This document shows, piece after piece, positions 63,897 to 64,000 of a DNA stretch of 64,000 nucleotides. The position numbers and the translations under genes are program-made. This stretch comes from Hyphomonadaceae bacterium (GTDB lineage Bacteria > Pseudomonadota > Alphaproteobacteria > Caulobacterales > Hyphomonadaceae): positions 17,577 through 81,576 of the forward strand of contig JALHLR010000011.1 in NCBI GenBank assembly GCA_022844475.1, read 5' to 3'. Each line of letters begins with the position of its first letter. Position 1 is the stretch's first letter. The notes beneath the pieces are model-generated. The model saw nothing but the letters and a program-made list of their open reading frames with translations. It did not search any database and was not told where the DNA came from.

Positions 63897-64000
63897 TCAG
63901 CCCTTGTAAGCCGAGCCGCGGCCGTCCTTCTTGCGCGCTTCCATATCGGCGAGCAGGACGTTGATGCGTCCGATCAGCTTGTTGATGTCGCCATTATTGC
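63897..64000 (-). CDS. C-terminal end of an unknown gene, cut by the window edge
   Basis: Only 34 residues are visible, ending NKLIGRINVLLADMEARKK then DGRGSAYKG and a stop. Helical, charged. The rest lies beyond the right edge, so no function is given. Confidence 0.55.
   Translation of the reverse strand, partial: NNGDINKLIGRINVLLADMEARKKDGRGSAYKG

Noticed and set aside
1..64000. CRISPR array, prophage, transposase or integron
   Set aside because: No regularly spaced direct repeats, no integrase or transposase genes and no phage structural genes were seen.

Overview
The window is a dense, GC-rich chromosomal stretch with about 60 genes, mostly short gaps and many overlapping gene ends. Codon use and gene content point to an alphaproteobacterium, most like the Hyphomonadaceae/Caulobacterales group. 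The evidence is a PhaC/PhaR/phasin polyhydroxybutyrate (PHB) system, two DUF1993 proteins, PilZ and GGDEF/EAL signalling proteins, and several lipoproteins with short lipoboxes. The lineage is inferred; no rRNA or tRNA gene was found to confirm it. No insertion sequence, phage or CRISPR array was seen.

Layout. 1-8600: end of a fasciclin-domain protein, two acyl-CoA dehydrogenases, a kappa-GST/chromene-carboxylate-isomerase-like protein, a DUF1993 protein, a coniferyl-aldehyde-dehydrogenase-like enzyme, a membrane-anchored TIR-domain protein and two small membrane proteins. 8884-12310: a threonine-aldolase-type enzyme and a membrane GGDEF-EAL protein. 12599-17503: PHB locus (phasin; PHA synthase with a downstream SEDS-like membrane protein; alpha/beta hydrolase; regulator PhaR). 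17513-24087: penicillin-acylase-type lipoprotein, a Mpl/MurC-like ligase divergent from an LD-carboxypeptidase (a likely murein recycling pair), 3-hydroxybutyrate dehydrogenase (PHB breakdown) and an M28 peptidase. 24257-27946: a tight three-gene operon of coiled-coil proteins with one membrane member, the best candidate for a poorly described system. 27947-36500: phytase-like/PhoD pair, second DUF1993, cyclophilin lipoprotein, glycine-zipper lipoprotein, PhoH, gamma-carbonic anhydrase and an unknown protein. 36544-47373: flavin monooxygenase, DEAD-box helicase, VIT-type transporter, sulfatase, GYF_2-like protein, enoyl-CoA hydratase, a Mph-like phosphotransferase with altered catalytic residues and a hybrid histidine kinase. 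47635-57946: PilZ, PAS_5, a secreted unknown, small membrane proteins, DUF3052, DapD, a DUF2007 protein, FolE, then a cysS-exoD-lipoprotein-CHAD-hydrolase string. 58146-64000: MCP-PilZ receptor, NifU-like scaffold, PQQ sugar dehydrogenase, MFS transporter, a small NepR-like ORF and the end of an unknown gene.

How genes work together. Fatty acid and aldehyde oxidation enzymes feed acetyl/acyl-CoA pools, and the PHB genes store and mobilise them (phaC, phasin, phaR, bdhA). Mpl-like ligase, LD-carboxypeptidase and DapD all touch peptidoglycan peptide chemistry. Four proteins make, break or are predicted to bind c-di-GMP. Features to re-examine include the TIR protein, the coiled-coil operon, the SEDS-like gene behind phaC, a repeat family of about 167 bp in two inverted copies, a poly-G tract at the start of a histidine kinase, and an orphan terminator in front of phoH.
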